Shown: one piece after another, positions 18,040 to 27,073 of the stretch
Layout of the letters: every line of letters begins with the position of its first letter
Numbering within the stretch: the stretch's first letter is position 1
NCBI RefSeq assembly: GCF_001189955.1
Contig: NZ_LFLT01000021.1
Coordinates: 1-64,000, forward strand
Source: Herbaspirillum chlorophenolicum
GTDB lineage: Bacteria > Pseudomonadota > Gammaproteobacteria > Burkholderiales > Burkholderiaceae_D
Direction of reading: 5' to 3'
Length of the DNA stretch: 64,000 nt
Program-made: the position numbers and the translations under genes
Notes under the pieces: generated by a model
Database searches by the model: none
What the model was told of the DNA's origin: nothing
Seen by the model: the letters and a program-made list of their open reading frames with translations, nothing else

Positions 18040-18695
18040 ATTTGACGCAATCGGCCCTTCTTCTCTTTAGCTCGCAATGCGGCCTGCGCCGGGTCTGTGG
18101 CGGCGCGCATCCGCAATCGCCTCGCCCGCTCGGCCGCTGGCTGCGGCTGGCGCTGGCAGCACTGGCGGCGGTGATGATGCTGCTGGCCACGATGCCGGCC
18201 CGGGCCGCCGAAATCACCATTACGCAAGCCTCGATCGAACCCAGCGCCGAAGGCCACCGGCTGTCGCTGGCCTATTCGTTCGAATTGAACCGCGGCCTGG
18301 AAGATGCGCTCACGCGCGGCGTGCCGCTGTATTTCACGACCGAAGTGCAGATAACGCGCCGCCGCTGGTATTGGTTCGACGAGACCAACGTCTCGGCCAC
18401 CCGCACCGTGCGCATCTCCTATAATGTCCTGACCCGCCAGTACCACACCGCCATCAGCGGCCAGCTGCAGCAAAGCTTTTCCAACCTGGAAGACGCCATG
18501 GCGCTGATCCGCCGGCCGCCGCGCTGGATCATCGCCGACAGCGATACGCTCAAGTCCGGCGATATCTACAACGTGGGCGTGCGCATGCGGCTGGACGTGG
18601 CGCAGCTGCCCAAGCCGTTCCAGGTGAACGCGCTCAACAACAGCGACTGGCGCCTGTCTTCCGACTGGATCGAATTCACCTACAAACCCGAATGA
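18036..18695 (+). CDS. DUF4390 domain protein
   Basis: 219 residues, starting with the ATG that overlaps the rsmB stop. A hydrophobic segment at about 32-50 ending in ARA looks like a signal or anchor. The mature region ITITQASIEPSAEGHRLSLAYSFELN and the C-terminal DWRLSSDWIEFTYKPE are typical of DUF4390, which in betaproteobacteria is regularly found between rsmB and ntrY. Function is unknown; the fixed position suggests a periplasmic link to the kinase. The stop overlaps ntrY (ATGA). Confidence 0.88.
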   Translation: MNLTQSALLLFSSQCGLRRVCGGAHPQSPRPLGRWLRLALAALAAVMMLLATMPARAAEITITQASIEPSAEGHRLSLAYSFELNRGLEDALTRGVPLYFTTEVQITRRRWYWFDETNVSATRTVRISYNVLTRQYHTAISGQLQQSFSNLEDAMALIRRPPRWIIADSDTLKSGDIYNVGVRMRLDVAQLPKPFQVNALNNSDWRLSSDWIEFTYKPE

Positions 18696-20980
18696 GCCGC
18701 ACCTTACGCTATCTGCTGGTGGTCGGCGGGGGCGTCATCAGCATCCTGCTGTTCCTGCTGGCTTCGGCTTCCGAAAACTCCGCCCTGTTCGAGCAGCACT
18801 ACCCGTGGCTGCTGTTCCTGAACGGCCTGGCCGCGATCTCGCTGCTGGGCCTGGTACTGCTGCTGCTGACCCGTCTTTACAAGCGCTACCGGCGCGGCAA
18901 ATTCGGCTCCAAACTGTTGGCGCGGCTGGTGCTGATGTTCGCGCTGATCGGCATCCTGCCCGGCGCGGTGATCTACCTGATGTCGGTGCAATTCGTGTCG
19001 CGTTCGATCGAATCCTGGTTCGACGTGCGCATGGAAGCGGCGCTGGAGTCCGGCCTCAACCTGGGCCGCAACGCGCTCGACTCATCGCTGTCGGACCTGT
19101 CCTCGCGGGCGCGCAGCATGGCGCAGGAGCTGTCGGACATGAGCGAGTCCGAGCAAGTGACCTACTTTTCGCGCCTGCGCGACCAGAACATCGAGATCAC
19201 CATCGTCAACGGCAGCGGGCAGGTGGTCAGCACGGTCGGCGGCGCCATCGGTTCGCTCACGCCGGTGCTGCCCAGCGCCCAGGCGATGCGCCAGGCCCGC
19301 ATCTCGCGCGGCTTCGCCGCAGTGGAAAGCGACGACTCGCGTCCGCCCAGCGGCGAATCCGATTCCGACGCCAACCTGCGGCTGCATGTGGTGGTGCTGA
19401 TTCCCGGCTCCAGCAAGGGGCTTTCACTGCAGAACGACACCCGCTACCTGCAGATCCTGCAACCGGTGCCGGATTACCTGGCGACCAACGCCGAAACCCT
19501 GCGCGTAGCCTACAGCGAATATCAGCAGCGTTCGGTCTCCCGCTCCGGCCTGCGCAAGATCTACCTGGTGACGCTCACGCTCACGCTGCTGCTGGCCATC
19601 TTCGCGGCCATCGCCAGCGCCTTCCTGATCGCCAGCGACCTGGCCAAACCGCTGCTGCTGCTGGCCGAAGGCACCAAGGCGGTGGCCGAAGGCAACCTGT
19701 CGCCGCGGCCCATCGTCAGTACGTCCGACGAACTGGGCACGCTCACGCAATCGTTCAACACCATGACGCGCCAGCTGCTGGAAGCGCGCACCTCGGTGGA
19801 ACAGAACCGCGCCGAGCTCGAAAACGCCAAGGCCTACCTGGAATCGGTGCTGGCCAACATGTCGGCCGGCGTGATCGTGCTGGACGGCCAGTTCAACATC
19901 GTCAGCAGCAACGACTCGGTGCCGCGCATCCTGGGCTACGATTTCTCGGGCGATATCGGCACTCCGCTGCAGACCATCGAAGGCCAGGCGCTGTTCGCCC
20001 AGGCCATCATCCGCGCCTTCTCCGAGCAACGCGCCCAGCAAAGCACCGAAGCACCGCACGACGCCCTGCACTGGCAGCGCCAGATCGAACTGCCGCGCCA
20101 GCCCGGTACCGCGTTCGACGGCGAGAACGACCCGGGCAACGCCGGCAAGCCGGACCAGGACAAGATCACGCTGTTCGCGCGCGGCTCGCACCTGCCGGTG
20201 GAAAACGGCGTGGGCTACGTGGTGGTGTTCGACGATATCAGCAACGTGATCTCGGCCCAGCGCTCGATCGCGTGGGGCGAGGTGGCGCGCCGCCTGGCGC
20301 ACGAGATCAAGAACCCGCTGACGCCGATCCAGCTCTCGGCCGAGCGCCTGCAGCACCGCCTGTCGGACAAGCTCATGCCCAACGACGCCGCGATCCTGGA
20401 AAAAGGCACCACCACCATCGTCAACCAGGTCACCGCCATGAAGCGCATGGTCGACGACTTCCGCGACTACGCCAAGACGCCGCCCGCCAAACCGGTGGCG
20501 CTGGACCTGAACGAACTGATCGAGGAAATCCTCAACCTCTACCTTGCCGGCGACGGCCGCGACGCGATCCATCCGCGCCTGGCGCCGGACATGGCCAAGG
20601 TAATGGGCGACGCCACCCAACTGCGCCAGGTCATCCATAACCTGCTGCAAAACGCGCAGGATGCGGTGGGCGACGATGACCAGCAGGCGCCGCGCATCGA
20701 CCTGGTCACCGAGCAGATCGAGATCGCCGGCGCCGACGGTGCGCGCCGACCGGCAGTGCGCCTGTCCATCATGGACAATGGCCCCGGCTTTTCACCCAAG
20801 ATCCTGGCGCGCGCCTTCGAACCTTACGTCACGTCCAAACCAAAAGGCACCGGTCTGGGACTCGCCATGGTCAAGAAAATCGTCGAGGAACACGGCGGAA
20901 GAATCGATATCCAGAATCGCACTGACAGCAGGGGCGCAAAAATAGTAATTTTGCTGGTAAAGTTAGCACCTATTGATTAA
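18692..20980 (+). CDS. ntrY: NtrY-like sensor histidine kinase
   Basis: 762 residues. Three or four N-terminal hydrophobic segments flank a periplasmic region (about 110-290), then HAMP (about 320-372), PAS (about 380-500), HisKA with His537 in LAHEIKNPLTP, and an ATP-binding domain with N-box HNLLQNAQDA and GPGFS...GTGLGLAM. NtrY is the membrane sensor for NtrX, linked to nitrogen and redox or envelope control. It starts inside the DUF4390 stop codon. All phosphotransfer motifs are intact. Confidence 0.92.
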   Translation: MSRTLRYLLVVGGGVISILLFLLASASENSALFEQHYPWLLFLNGLAAISLLGLVLLLLTRLYKRYRRGKFGSKLLARLVLMFALIGILPGAVIYLMSVQFVSRSIESWFDVRMEAALESGLNLGRNALDSSLSDLSSRARSMAQELSDMSESEQVTYFSRLRDQNIEITIVNGSGQVVSTVGGAIGSLTPVLPSAQAMRQARISRGFAAVESDDSRPPSGESDSDANLRLHVVVLIPGSSKGLSLQNDTRYLQILQPVPDYLATNAETLRVAYSEYQQRSVSRSGLRKIYLVTLTLTLLLAIFAAIASAFLIASDLAKPLLLLAEGTKAVAEGNLSPRPIVSTSDELGTLTQSFNTMTRQLLEARTSVEQNRAELENAKAYLESVLANMSAGVIVLDGQFNIVSSNDSVPRILGYDFSGDIGTPLQTIEGQALFAQAIIRAFSEQRAQQSTEAPHDALHWQRQIELPRQPGTAFDGENDPGNAGKPDQDKITLFARGSHLPVENGVGYVVVFDDISNVISAQRSIAWGEVARRLAHEIKNPLTPIQLSAERLQHRLSDKLMPNDAAILEKGTTTIVNQVTAMKRMVDDFRDYAKTPPAKPVALDLNELIEEILNLYLAGDGRDAIHPRLAPDMAKVMGDATQLRQVIHNLLQNAQDAVGDDDQQAPRIDLVTEQIEIAGADGARRPAVRLSIMDNGPGFSPKILARAFEPYVTSKPKGTGLGLAMVKKIVEEHGGRIDIQNRTDSRGAKIVILLVKLAPID

Positions 20981-21092
20981 GACTCAAGATTCGAATGCGG
21001 CGCCCCGGGGGAATCGGCAATTCATCGCAGCCTGCCCGCCGGGAACAAGATCGATAACTTGGACAATGAACTAGCAACGAGGAAAGCAGCAC

Positions 21093-21842
21093 ATGGCAAA
21101 CATCCTGGTCGTCGATGACGAAATGGGTATCCGCGAATTGCTCTCAGAAATTCTGGGCGATGAGGGACATGTCGTGGCCACCGCGGAGAACGCGCAGCAA
21201 GCGCGTGAGCTGCGCCAAAACAGCGTGCCCGACCTCGTGCTGCTGGATATCTGGATGCCCGACACCGATGGCGTCACCCTCCTGAAGGAGTGGCAGCGCG
21301 ACGGACTGCTGACGATGCCCGTGATCATGATGTCCGGGCACGCCACCATCGACACCGCCGTCGAGGCCACCCGCATCGGCGCACTCAACTTCCTGGAAAA
21401 GCCGATCGCGCTGCAAAAGCTGCTCAAGGCAGTCCAGCAGGGGCTTTCGCACAGCCGCGAACCGGTGCGCCCGGCCAGCTACCGTCCGGCCCCGGTCGCC
21501 ACTGTCGCCAACGGCAGCACCGAGAGCCTGCACGCAGCCGACCACGCCGCCCCGATCGCCAGCTACGCCCCTGCCCTGGGCGGCGACTCGCTGCACCATG
21601 GCATGCCGGCCGCTTCGCCTTACAACCAGGTAGCCGACAATGCCGCCAACATCTCTTTCGACCTGCCGCTGCGCGAAGCGCGCGATGCCTTCGAACGCGC
21701 CTATTTCGAATACCACCTGGTCCGCGAAAACGGCAGCATGACGCGCGTGGCCGAACGCACCGGGCTGGAACGCACCCACCTCTACCGTAAGTTGAAACAA
21801 CTGGGCGTGGAACCCGGCAAGCTGGCCAAGAAGAACCATTGA
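21093..21842 (+). CDS. NtrX-like response regulator lacking the AAA+ domain
   Basis: 249 residues. The receiver domain 1-120 has the acidic pocket DDE, phosphoacceptor Asp52 (LLDIWMPD), Ser81 and Lys103 (EKP). Residues 125-190 form a flexible Ala/Pro-rich linker. The C-terminus is a Fis-type helix-turn-helix (about 196-243: MTRVAERTGLERTHLYRKLKQLG). Full-length NtrX is about 450 aa with a central sigma-54 ATPase domain; here it is wholly missing, so the protein should act as a simple DNA binder and not as a sigma-54 activator. No frameshift is visible. It follows ntrY by 112 bases with an AGGAAAG site. Confidence 0.88.
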   Translation: MANILVVDDEMGIRELLSEILGDEGHVVATAENAQQARELRQNSVPDLVLLDIWMPDTDGVTLLKEWQRDGLLTMPVIMMSGHATIDTAVEATRIGALNFLEKPIALQKLLKAVQQGLSHSREPVRPASYRPAPVATVANGSTESLHAADHAAPIASYAPALGGDSLHHGMPAASPYNQVADNAANISFDLPLREARDAFERAYFEYHLVRENGSMTRVAERTGLERTHLYRKLKQLGVEPGKLAKKNH

Positions 21843-21877
21843 ACGCGGCCCTGCCGTCCGAGAGGTCCGGCACCAGC

Positions 21878-21907
21878 AAACAGGACCGCTTGGCGGTCCT
21901 GTTTGCT
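21878..21907 (+). terminator. Terminator of the ntrYX operon
   Basis: A 12-bp perfect stem (21878-21889 with 21893-21904) with a TTG loop and a short T-rich tail, placed 36 bases after the ntrX stop. Confidence 0.8.
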
Positions 21908-22483
21908 TTCATGGCGTGCTATTCGAAGACACTCCCCTCCCCATATCCATTTCAGCCACTCCGCAAGTTTCTTTTCAGGACTCAGAATTTTCCTGATTTC
22001 CATTTCCCCTGGCTGGTTGCATCCTGCAAACAAGCACCTTGCGAGTTGCACCGGGGTCACGAATGCATCGCGTGAAAAAGGACGGTAGTTTTACGGTATC
22101 TCCCGGTCATCGAACCTGAAGGGGATGGCCTGGCTGGGCCGGAAGCGTTCTGCAATGGCGAGGGGCGGCAGGTTCACGAATTTGTTTGCGTTCCGGCAAC
22201 GTCATTCCGGCGATGAACTTCCGCCAAACGGTTACATCTACTCATGTAATTCCGTCGTCCGCAACGGCCGCACGGTTGCTGCAACAGACAAGGGGTGCAG
22301 CCGGGGCATCAAAGTTTTAGGCAAAAATGCCGTAACCAGACTCAGGGGTGCGCGAAAACGTTGCTCCCGGAGGTACGCAGCAAGATAGCAATAATGCATC
22401 ACCGCCCTCAGGGCTTGCTCTTGAAATTCCCAGTGAAGACGCCACTTCCTTTTCGAAGCAGTATTCCAGCATAAGGAGTCACT
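21908..22483. other. Gene-free gap before the DUF3567 gene
   Basis: 576 bases with only short, poorly composed frames. No tRNA or hairpin with a T run is evident. It must contain the promoter of the DUF3567 gene; a TAAGGAGT ribosome site lies at its right edge. Confidence 0.4.
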
Positions 22484-22741
22484 ATGAATCTCATCTACAA
22501 CAGTGAACAGTACAGCGTCGTCGAATTCGGTGCCGATACCGACCATGAAGCCCTGCGTTTTGGCGGCTACGAGATCATGGACAAATCGGGCCAGCGGGAA
22601 ATCTACATCGACGGCCCCGCCGCAGAACTGTTCCGCAAGGATGTGCAAGAGCTCATCGCCAGCGAACCGACGATGGAAGACATCGACACCTTCCTGAGCC
22701 GCTACGACGTGATGATGCGCCACCCGATGACGCTGCATTAA
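22484..22741 (+). CDS. DUF3567 family protein
   Basis: 85 residues, preceded by a strong AAGGAG site. The sequence (MNLIYNSEQYSVVEF, then GGYEIMDKSGQREIYIDG, ending in YDVMMRHPMTLH) is typical of the DUF3567 family of small acidic cytosolic proteins in Burkholderiales. Function unknown. It is a single gene with its own terminator, and the strong ribosome site suggests good expression. Confidence 0.9.
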   Translation: MNLIYNSEQYSVVEFGADTDHEALRFGGYEIMDKSGQREIYIDGPAAELFRKDVQELIASEPTMEDIDTFLSRYDVMMRHPMTLH

Positions 22742-22765
22742 GCCCTCCGTCCCCAGCAGGATAAG

Positions 22766-22795
22766 AACGCCGCGCCCTCCAGCGCGGCGTTTTTT
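22766..22795 (+). terminator. Terminator after the DUF3567 gene
   Basis: A 10-bp GC-rich stem (22766-22775 with 22782-22791), a 6-base loop and six T residues. Confidence 0.85.
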
Positions 22796-22868
22796 CTTCC
22801 GCTACCGTCGGCTGAAATAATGCCGAACAGGCCCTAGAATTGCGCTTTCATCTTCTTTTCCGCAGTCC

Positions 22869-23567
22869 GTGAACTCCTCCCCCATCAGCAGCGCGCAAAC
22901 CGGCGTGCACGAACAACTTGCCGATCTCGTTACGCGCCATGCCTCGCACCCATTCCGCAAACCTGTGACCGACTACAACCGCCGCGCCTTCGACCACAGC
23001 ATGGCCGCCTGGCGGGCGGCCGGCGAACCGCCGCTGATCCTCGATACCGGCTGCGGCGTGGGACTATCAACGCTGAACCTGGCCGTGCAATACCCCGACC
23101 ACTTCGTGATCGGCATCGACCAGTCGGCCGACCGCCTGGCGCGCAACACGCATTGGGAAGGCCCGGAACCCGGCAACCTGTGTTTCGTGCGGGCCGACCT
23201 GGTCGACTACTGGCGCCTGGCGATGGATGCCGGCTGGCGCCCCGCACGCCACTACCTGCTCTATCCCAACCCCTGGCCCAAGATCGGCCACCTCGCGCGA
23301 CGCTGGCACGGCCACGCCGTATTCCCGTCCATCCTCCAGCTGGGCGGCCATATCGAGTGCCGCAGCAACTGGCGCATCTACGTCGAGGAATTCGCCGCCG
23401 CGCTGAACCAGTTGAGCGGCCTGGACGCCGCCGCCGAACCCTACGCCACCGACGCCCCCATCACGCCCTTCGAACGCAAGTACCTCGCCTCCGGCCATAC
23501 GCTGTGGCGCTGCCGCGCCGACCTCGGCATGGACGGCCTGAGCAAGGCCAGGGCCGCATCGGCCTGA
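22869..23567 (+). CDS. TrmB-like SAM-dependent methyltransferase
   Basis: 232 residues from a GTG at 22869. LDTGCGVGLSTLNLA (58-72) is the SAM loop, YPNPWPK (132-138) the catalytic PDPWPK-like motif of tRNA guanine-N7 methyltransferases, and TPFERKYLASGHTLWRC (about 200-216) their C-terminal signature. TrmB makes m7G46 in tRNA. The SAM loop Cys and the changed PDPWPK (YPNPWPK) set it apart from ordinary TrmB, so it may be a divergent paralogue with another RNA substrate. It stands alone downstream of a terminator. Confidence 0.78.
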   Translation: MNSSPISSAQTGVHEQLADLVTRHASHPFRKPVTDYNRRAFDHSMAAWRAAGEPPLILDTGCGVGLSTLNLAVQYPDHFVIGIDQSADRLARNTHWEGPEPGNLCFVRADLVDYWRLAMDAGWRPARHYLLYPNPWPKIGHLARRWHGHAVFPSILQLGGHIECRSNWRIYVEEFAAALNQLSGLDAAAEPYATDAPITPFERKYLASGHTLWRCRADLGMDGLSKARAASA

Positions 23568-23712
23568 CGCGGTATCATCTCGTTTTCCCAGCCGTCGGCC
23601 GTGCCGCATCGGACGATTCCGGCGCAATGCGATTACCCATGACAACAACGACCAACCCGCCAACGTCCGCCCTGCACACATTCCCTTTTCCACAACGCCG
23701 CACCGCCCGGCC

Positions 23713-24558
23713 ATGAGCCTCATCGTGATCGGCCTGGTGCTGGCCGCAGCCCTGTTGCATGCATCGTGGAATGCCTTGCTCAAGAGCAGCGCCGACCGCC
23801 TGGCATCGCTGTCGCTGATGACCATCGGCGCCGGCATCGCCGCCATCCCGCTGGTGCTGTGGCGCCCCCTGCCCGATCCGGCCAGCTGGTTCTGCATCAT
23901 CCTCTCCGGCATCCTGCATACCGGCTACAACCTGTTCCTGATCCGTGCCTACAAGATCGGCGACTTCGGCCAGTCCTACCCCATCGCGCGCGGCTCCTCG
24001 CCGCTGCTGGTGGCGCTGGGCGCGGCGGTTTTCGCCGGCGAGCAATTGGGCATCTATACCGCGATCGGCATCGCGCTGGTCTCCGTGGGCATCGTCAGCC
24101 TGGCCAACCTGCGCAGCATCGGCAACCGCGAACACCTGTCCGCACCGGCAGCCGCCTTCGCCACCGGCGCCTTCATCGCGGCCTACACCGTCACCGACGG
24201 CATCGGCGCGCGCCAGGCCGGCGACTCGATTTCCTATGCCGGCTGGCTGTTCGTGCTCGACAGCATTCCGCTGGCGCTGATCTACCTCTACAAGCATCGC
24301 CGTTCGCCCATCGCCCTGGGCGAGCGCGACACCTGGCTCAGCCTGTTCGGCGGCGTGATGTCGCTGCTGGCCTACGGCATCGTCATCTGGGCCGTCACGC
24401 TGGCGCCGATGGGCATGGTCTCGGCGCTGCGCGAAACCTCGGTGCTGTTCGCGCTGCTGATCGGCTGGATCTTCCTGGGCGAAAAATTGACGCTGCGGCG
24501 GGTCCTGTCTTGCGTGGTGATCGCGGCAGGCGCGGTGGTGCTGGGCATGCGGCATTAA
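23713..24558 (+). CDS. EamA/DMT-family permease
   Basis: 281 residues with ten hydrophobic segments in two EamA repeats (about 1-135 and 145-280). The second ends with SALRETSVLFALLIGWIFLGEKLTLRR, the usual closing motif. Members export amino acids or other small metabolites. It follows the TrmB-like gene by 145 bases and converges on the chemotaxis operon. The substrate cannot be told from the sequence. Confidence 0.87.
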   Translation: MSLIVIGLVLAAALLHASWNALLKSSADRLASLSLMTIGAGIAAIPLVLWRPLPDPASWFCIILSGILHTGYNLFLIRAYKIGDFGQSYPIARGSSPLLVALGAAVFAGEQLGIYTAIGIALVSVGIVSLANLRSIGNREHLSAPAAAFATGAFIAAYTVTDGIGARQAGDSISYAGWLFVLDSIPLALIYLYKHRRSPIALGERDTWLSLFGGVMSLLAYGIVIWAVTLAPMGMVSALRETSVLFALLIGWIFLGEKLTLRRVLSCVVIAAGAVVLGMRH

Positions 24559-24604
24559 AAGCGGCTTGCTGCCGCCCGGCACGAATGCAGTTGGCCCGAG
24601 GGAT

Positions 24605-26194
24605 TTACTCCACCGGTAGAGCCCGGGGAGCATCAAGACGAAAGATGCTGACCAACCCCTGAAGGCCGGAAGCCTGCTCCTGCAGCGAATGCGCGGCGGC
24701 AGCGGCTTGCTCCACCAGCGCCGCATTCCGCTGGGTCATATCGTCGATCTGGATGATCGCTTCATTGACCTGCTCGATGCCGCCACTCTGCTCGCGATTG
24801 GCATGGGTGATTTCGGTCATTACCTCCGTCACACGTCTGATGCTGGCGACGATATCCTGCATGGTGCTGCCGGCCTGCCCGACCAGCCTGCTGCCGTTCT
24901 CGACCTTGCCGACAGAGTCGCCGATCAGCACCTTGATTTCTTTCGCGGCGGACGCCGAGCGCTGGGCAAGCGTTCTCACCTCGGATGCGACCACCGCAAA
25001 ACCGCGCCCCTGCTCACCCGCACGCGCGGCTTCCACCGCCGCATTCAAGGCCAGGATATTGGTCTGGAAGGCGATGCCGTCGATCACGCTGACGATGTCG
25101 GCCACCTTTTGCGAAGAGGCATTGATCGACTGCATGGTGTCCACCACTTGCGACACGATCTCGCCGCCCTGCACCGCCACGCTGGACGCTGCCGATGCCA
25201 GCGCGTTGGCCTGCTGGGCATTTTCGGCGTTGTGCTTGACAGTGGCGTTCAACTGTTCCATCGACGAGGCAGTCTCTTCCAGCGCGCCGGCCTGCTGCTC
25301 GGTGCGCGAAGACAAATCGAGGTTGCCGCGGGCAATCTCGGTTGAAGCGGTTGTGATGGTATCTGCGCCTGTGCGCACCTGCGATACGATCGCCGCCAGC
25401 TTGTCGCGCATGGCTTTCATGGCGGCCATCAGGCTGCCCTGGTCGCCCTCCCGCAAGGCAATCTCCATGGCCAAGTCGCCCTCTGCAATCCGGCTGGCAA
25501 TACGTGCAGCGTCATCGGGCTCGCCGCCCAGTTTGCGCAGCAGATGGCGGGTGATCCAGAAAGCCGCCAAACCGGCCGTGACAACACCCATGGCGCTGAT
25601 GACCAGCATCAGCAAACGCGCCTCGGCGTAAGCCCTGGCGCTGGTTGCCGCCGCCTCCTGGTTGAGCTTGTCTTCGAGCAGAGCCAATGCCTTGAGTTCG
25701 GCTTGCCATGCCTTCTGCACCGGCAGATATTGCGACTTCAAGAATTCCACCAGCTCATAGGACTCGCTCTGCTGGCGGATATCGATACCTTCCGCGATCA
25801 CCTTGCGGGCGTTATCCGCCAGTTTGGCAATCCTGGCGAACGCTGCCTTTTCTTCGGCAGTGGTGCCAGGAAAAGCATCGAACAACTGCTGCAGATCCGC
25901 TGCGGCTTTCTGGTATTGACCGGCTTGTTCGACGATGTAGGCGGTCTCGCGCTCGACGTCTTCGTTTGATGCCGGCAACATCAGGTTGCGCAACGAAATG
26001 GAGCGCTCGGCGACGGTGTCGAGCATGGTCTTGACCAGCGCGCTTTGCGGGTTCTTCACCTCGACCACGGTATTGAAACGCGACTGCACCTGGTGCATGT
26101 TGTAGATACCGAACGCGGTGACCAGCGCCAGCAGCGCGATGACCCAGGCAAATCCAAGGCCCAGGCGTACGCCGACCTTTGCCCGTGATGGCAT
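24605..26194 (-). CDS. Methyl-accepting chemotaxis protein (four-helix-bundle sensor), end of catabolic operon
   Basis: 529 residues from the ATG at 26194 with a GGAGGAG site; the frame is open 14 codons upstream. TM1 about 10-32, an all-helical periplasmic domain 33-193 of the 4HB_MCP kind, TM2 about 194-215, HAMP, and the signalling hairpin with the conserved [20 protein letters not shown] tip. There is no CheR pentapeptide. It lies 76 bases after the ABC ATPase gene on the same strand, as last gene of a lyase/epimerase/transporter operon. This suggests it senses the compound that the operon takes up, possibly through the binding protein. Confidence 0.9.
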   Translation of the reverse strand: MPSRAKVGVRLGLGFAWVIALLALVTAFGIYNMHQVQSRFNTVVEVKNPQSALVKTMLDTVAERSISLRNLMLPASNEDVERETAYIVEQAGQYQKAAADLQQLFDAFPGTTAEEKAAFARIAKLADNARKVIAEGIDIRQQSESYELVEFLKSQYLPVQKAWQAELKALALLEDKLNQEAAATSARAYAEARLLMLVISAMGVVTAGLAAFWITRHLLRKLGGEPDDAARIASRIAEGDLAMEIALREGDQGSLMAAMKAMRDKLAAIVSQVRTGADTITTASTEIARGNLDLSSRTEQQAGALEETASSMEQLNATVKHNAENAQQANALASAASSVAVQGGEIVSQVVDTMQSINASSQKVADIVSVIDGIAFQTNILALNAAVEAARAGEQGRGFAVVASEVRTLAQRSASAAKEIKVLIGDSVGKVENGSRLVGQAGSTMQDIVASIRRVTEVMTEITHANREQSGGIEQVNEAIIQIDDMTQRNAALVEQAAAAAHSLQEQASGLQGLVSIFRLDAPRALPVE

Positions 26195-26269
26195 GGCTGT
26201 CTCCTCCGATGATTGTGCGGAATACGGCAGAACCACCTTATTGCGGATGGTTTCTGGTTTGAAAACTGC

Positions 26270-27022
26270 TTAGAGAACGTGCCCCAGGAATTCCCGGGTA
26301 CGCGCATCCTTCGGCGAATCGAAGAATTCAGCCGGCGCACCGTGCTCGACGATGAGCCCCTTGTCGGTGAAGTAGACCTGATGGGCCACTTCGCGGGCAA
26401 AGCGCATTTCGTGCGTGACGAGGATACAAGTCATGCCCTCTTCAACCAGCTCGCGGATGGTCGCCAGCACTTCCTTCACCGTTTCCGGATCGAGCGCTGC
26501 CGTCACTTCGTCGAACAGCATCACGCTGGGGCGCATGGCCAGCGCACGGGCAATCGCCACACGCTGCTGCTGGCCGCCGGAGAGATGGCCGGGATAGGCC
26601 TTCTCCTTGCCGGTCAGGCGGACTTTTTCCAGCAGCTTGTTGGCGCGCTCGCGCACCTCTTCCGCATCCTGCTTGAGCACCTGCGTGGGCGCCAGCATGA
26701 TGTTTTCCAGTACCGTCATGTGCGGGAAGAGGTTGTATTGCTGGAACACCATGCAGACATCCTTGCGCAAGGCGATGCGGTCTTCGTTGGTGCGCAGGGC
26801 GTGCACGGCGTGGCCGGCGGCCTCGATCTTGCCGCCGTCTGCCGCCACCAGGCCGTTGATGCAGCGCAAGAGCGTGGACTTGCCCGAGCCCGACGGGCCG
26901 ATCAGCGCCACCGCCTCGCCCTTGTTGACGGTCATCGACACGCCGCGCAGCACCTGGTTGTCGCCGAATGCCTTGGTAACGTCGCTGACCTGGACGATCG
27001 GGCCTTGTAGATTCATGTTCAT
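26270..27022 (-). CDS. Polar amino-acid ABC transporter ATPase
   Basis: 250 residues with Walker [10 protein letters not shown], signature [15 protein letters not shown] and Walker B VMLFDEVTAALDPE, typical of the GlnQ/GltL class. An AGGAGA site precedes the ATG. It powers the two permeases encoded just upstream. All motifs are intact; the Val in the D-loop region (DEVTAALD) is a usual variant. Confidence 0.92.
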   Translation of the reverse strand: MNMNLQGPIVQVSDVTKAFGDNQVLRGVSMTVNKGEAVALIGPSGSGKSTLLRCINGLVAADGGKIEAAGHAVHALRTNEDRIALRKDVCMVFQQYNLFPHMTVLENIMLAPTQVLKQDAEEVRERANKLLEKVRLTGKEKAYPGHLSGGQQQRVAIARALAMRPSVMLFDEVTAALDPETVKEVLATIRELVEEGMTCILVTHEMRFAREVAHQVYFTDKGLIVEHGAPAEFFDSPKDARTREFLGHVL

Positions 27023-27073
27023 TATTTGTCTCCTGTTATCTGTATCTTGTCCGTACCGGCGCCATCCTCGGGA

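Noticed and set aside
21908..22483. Short frames in the gap after ntrX, for example 22125-22388
   Set aside because: Composition is rich in Arg and Gly with no ribosome site, and they overlap frames on the other strand equally well.
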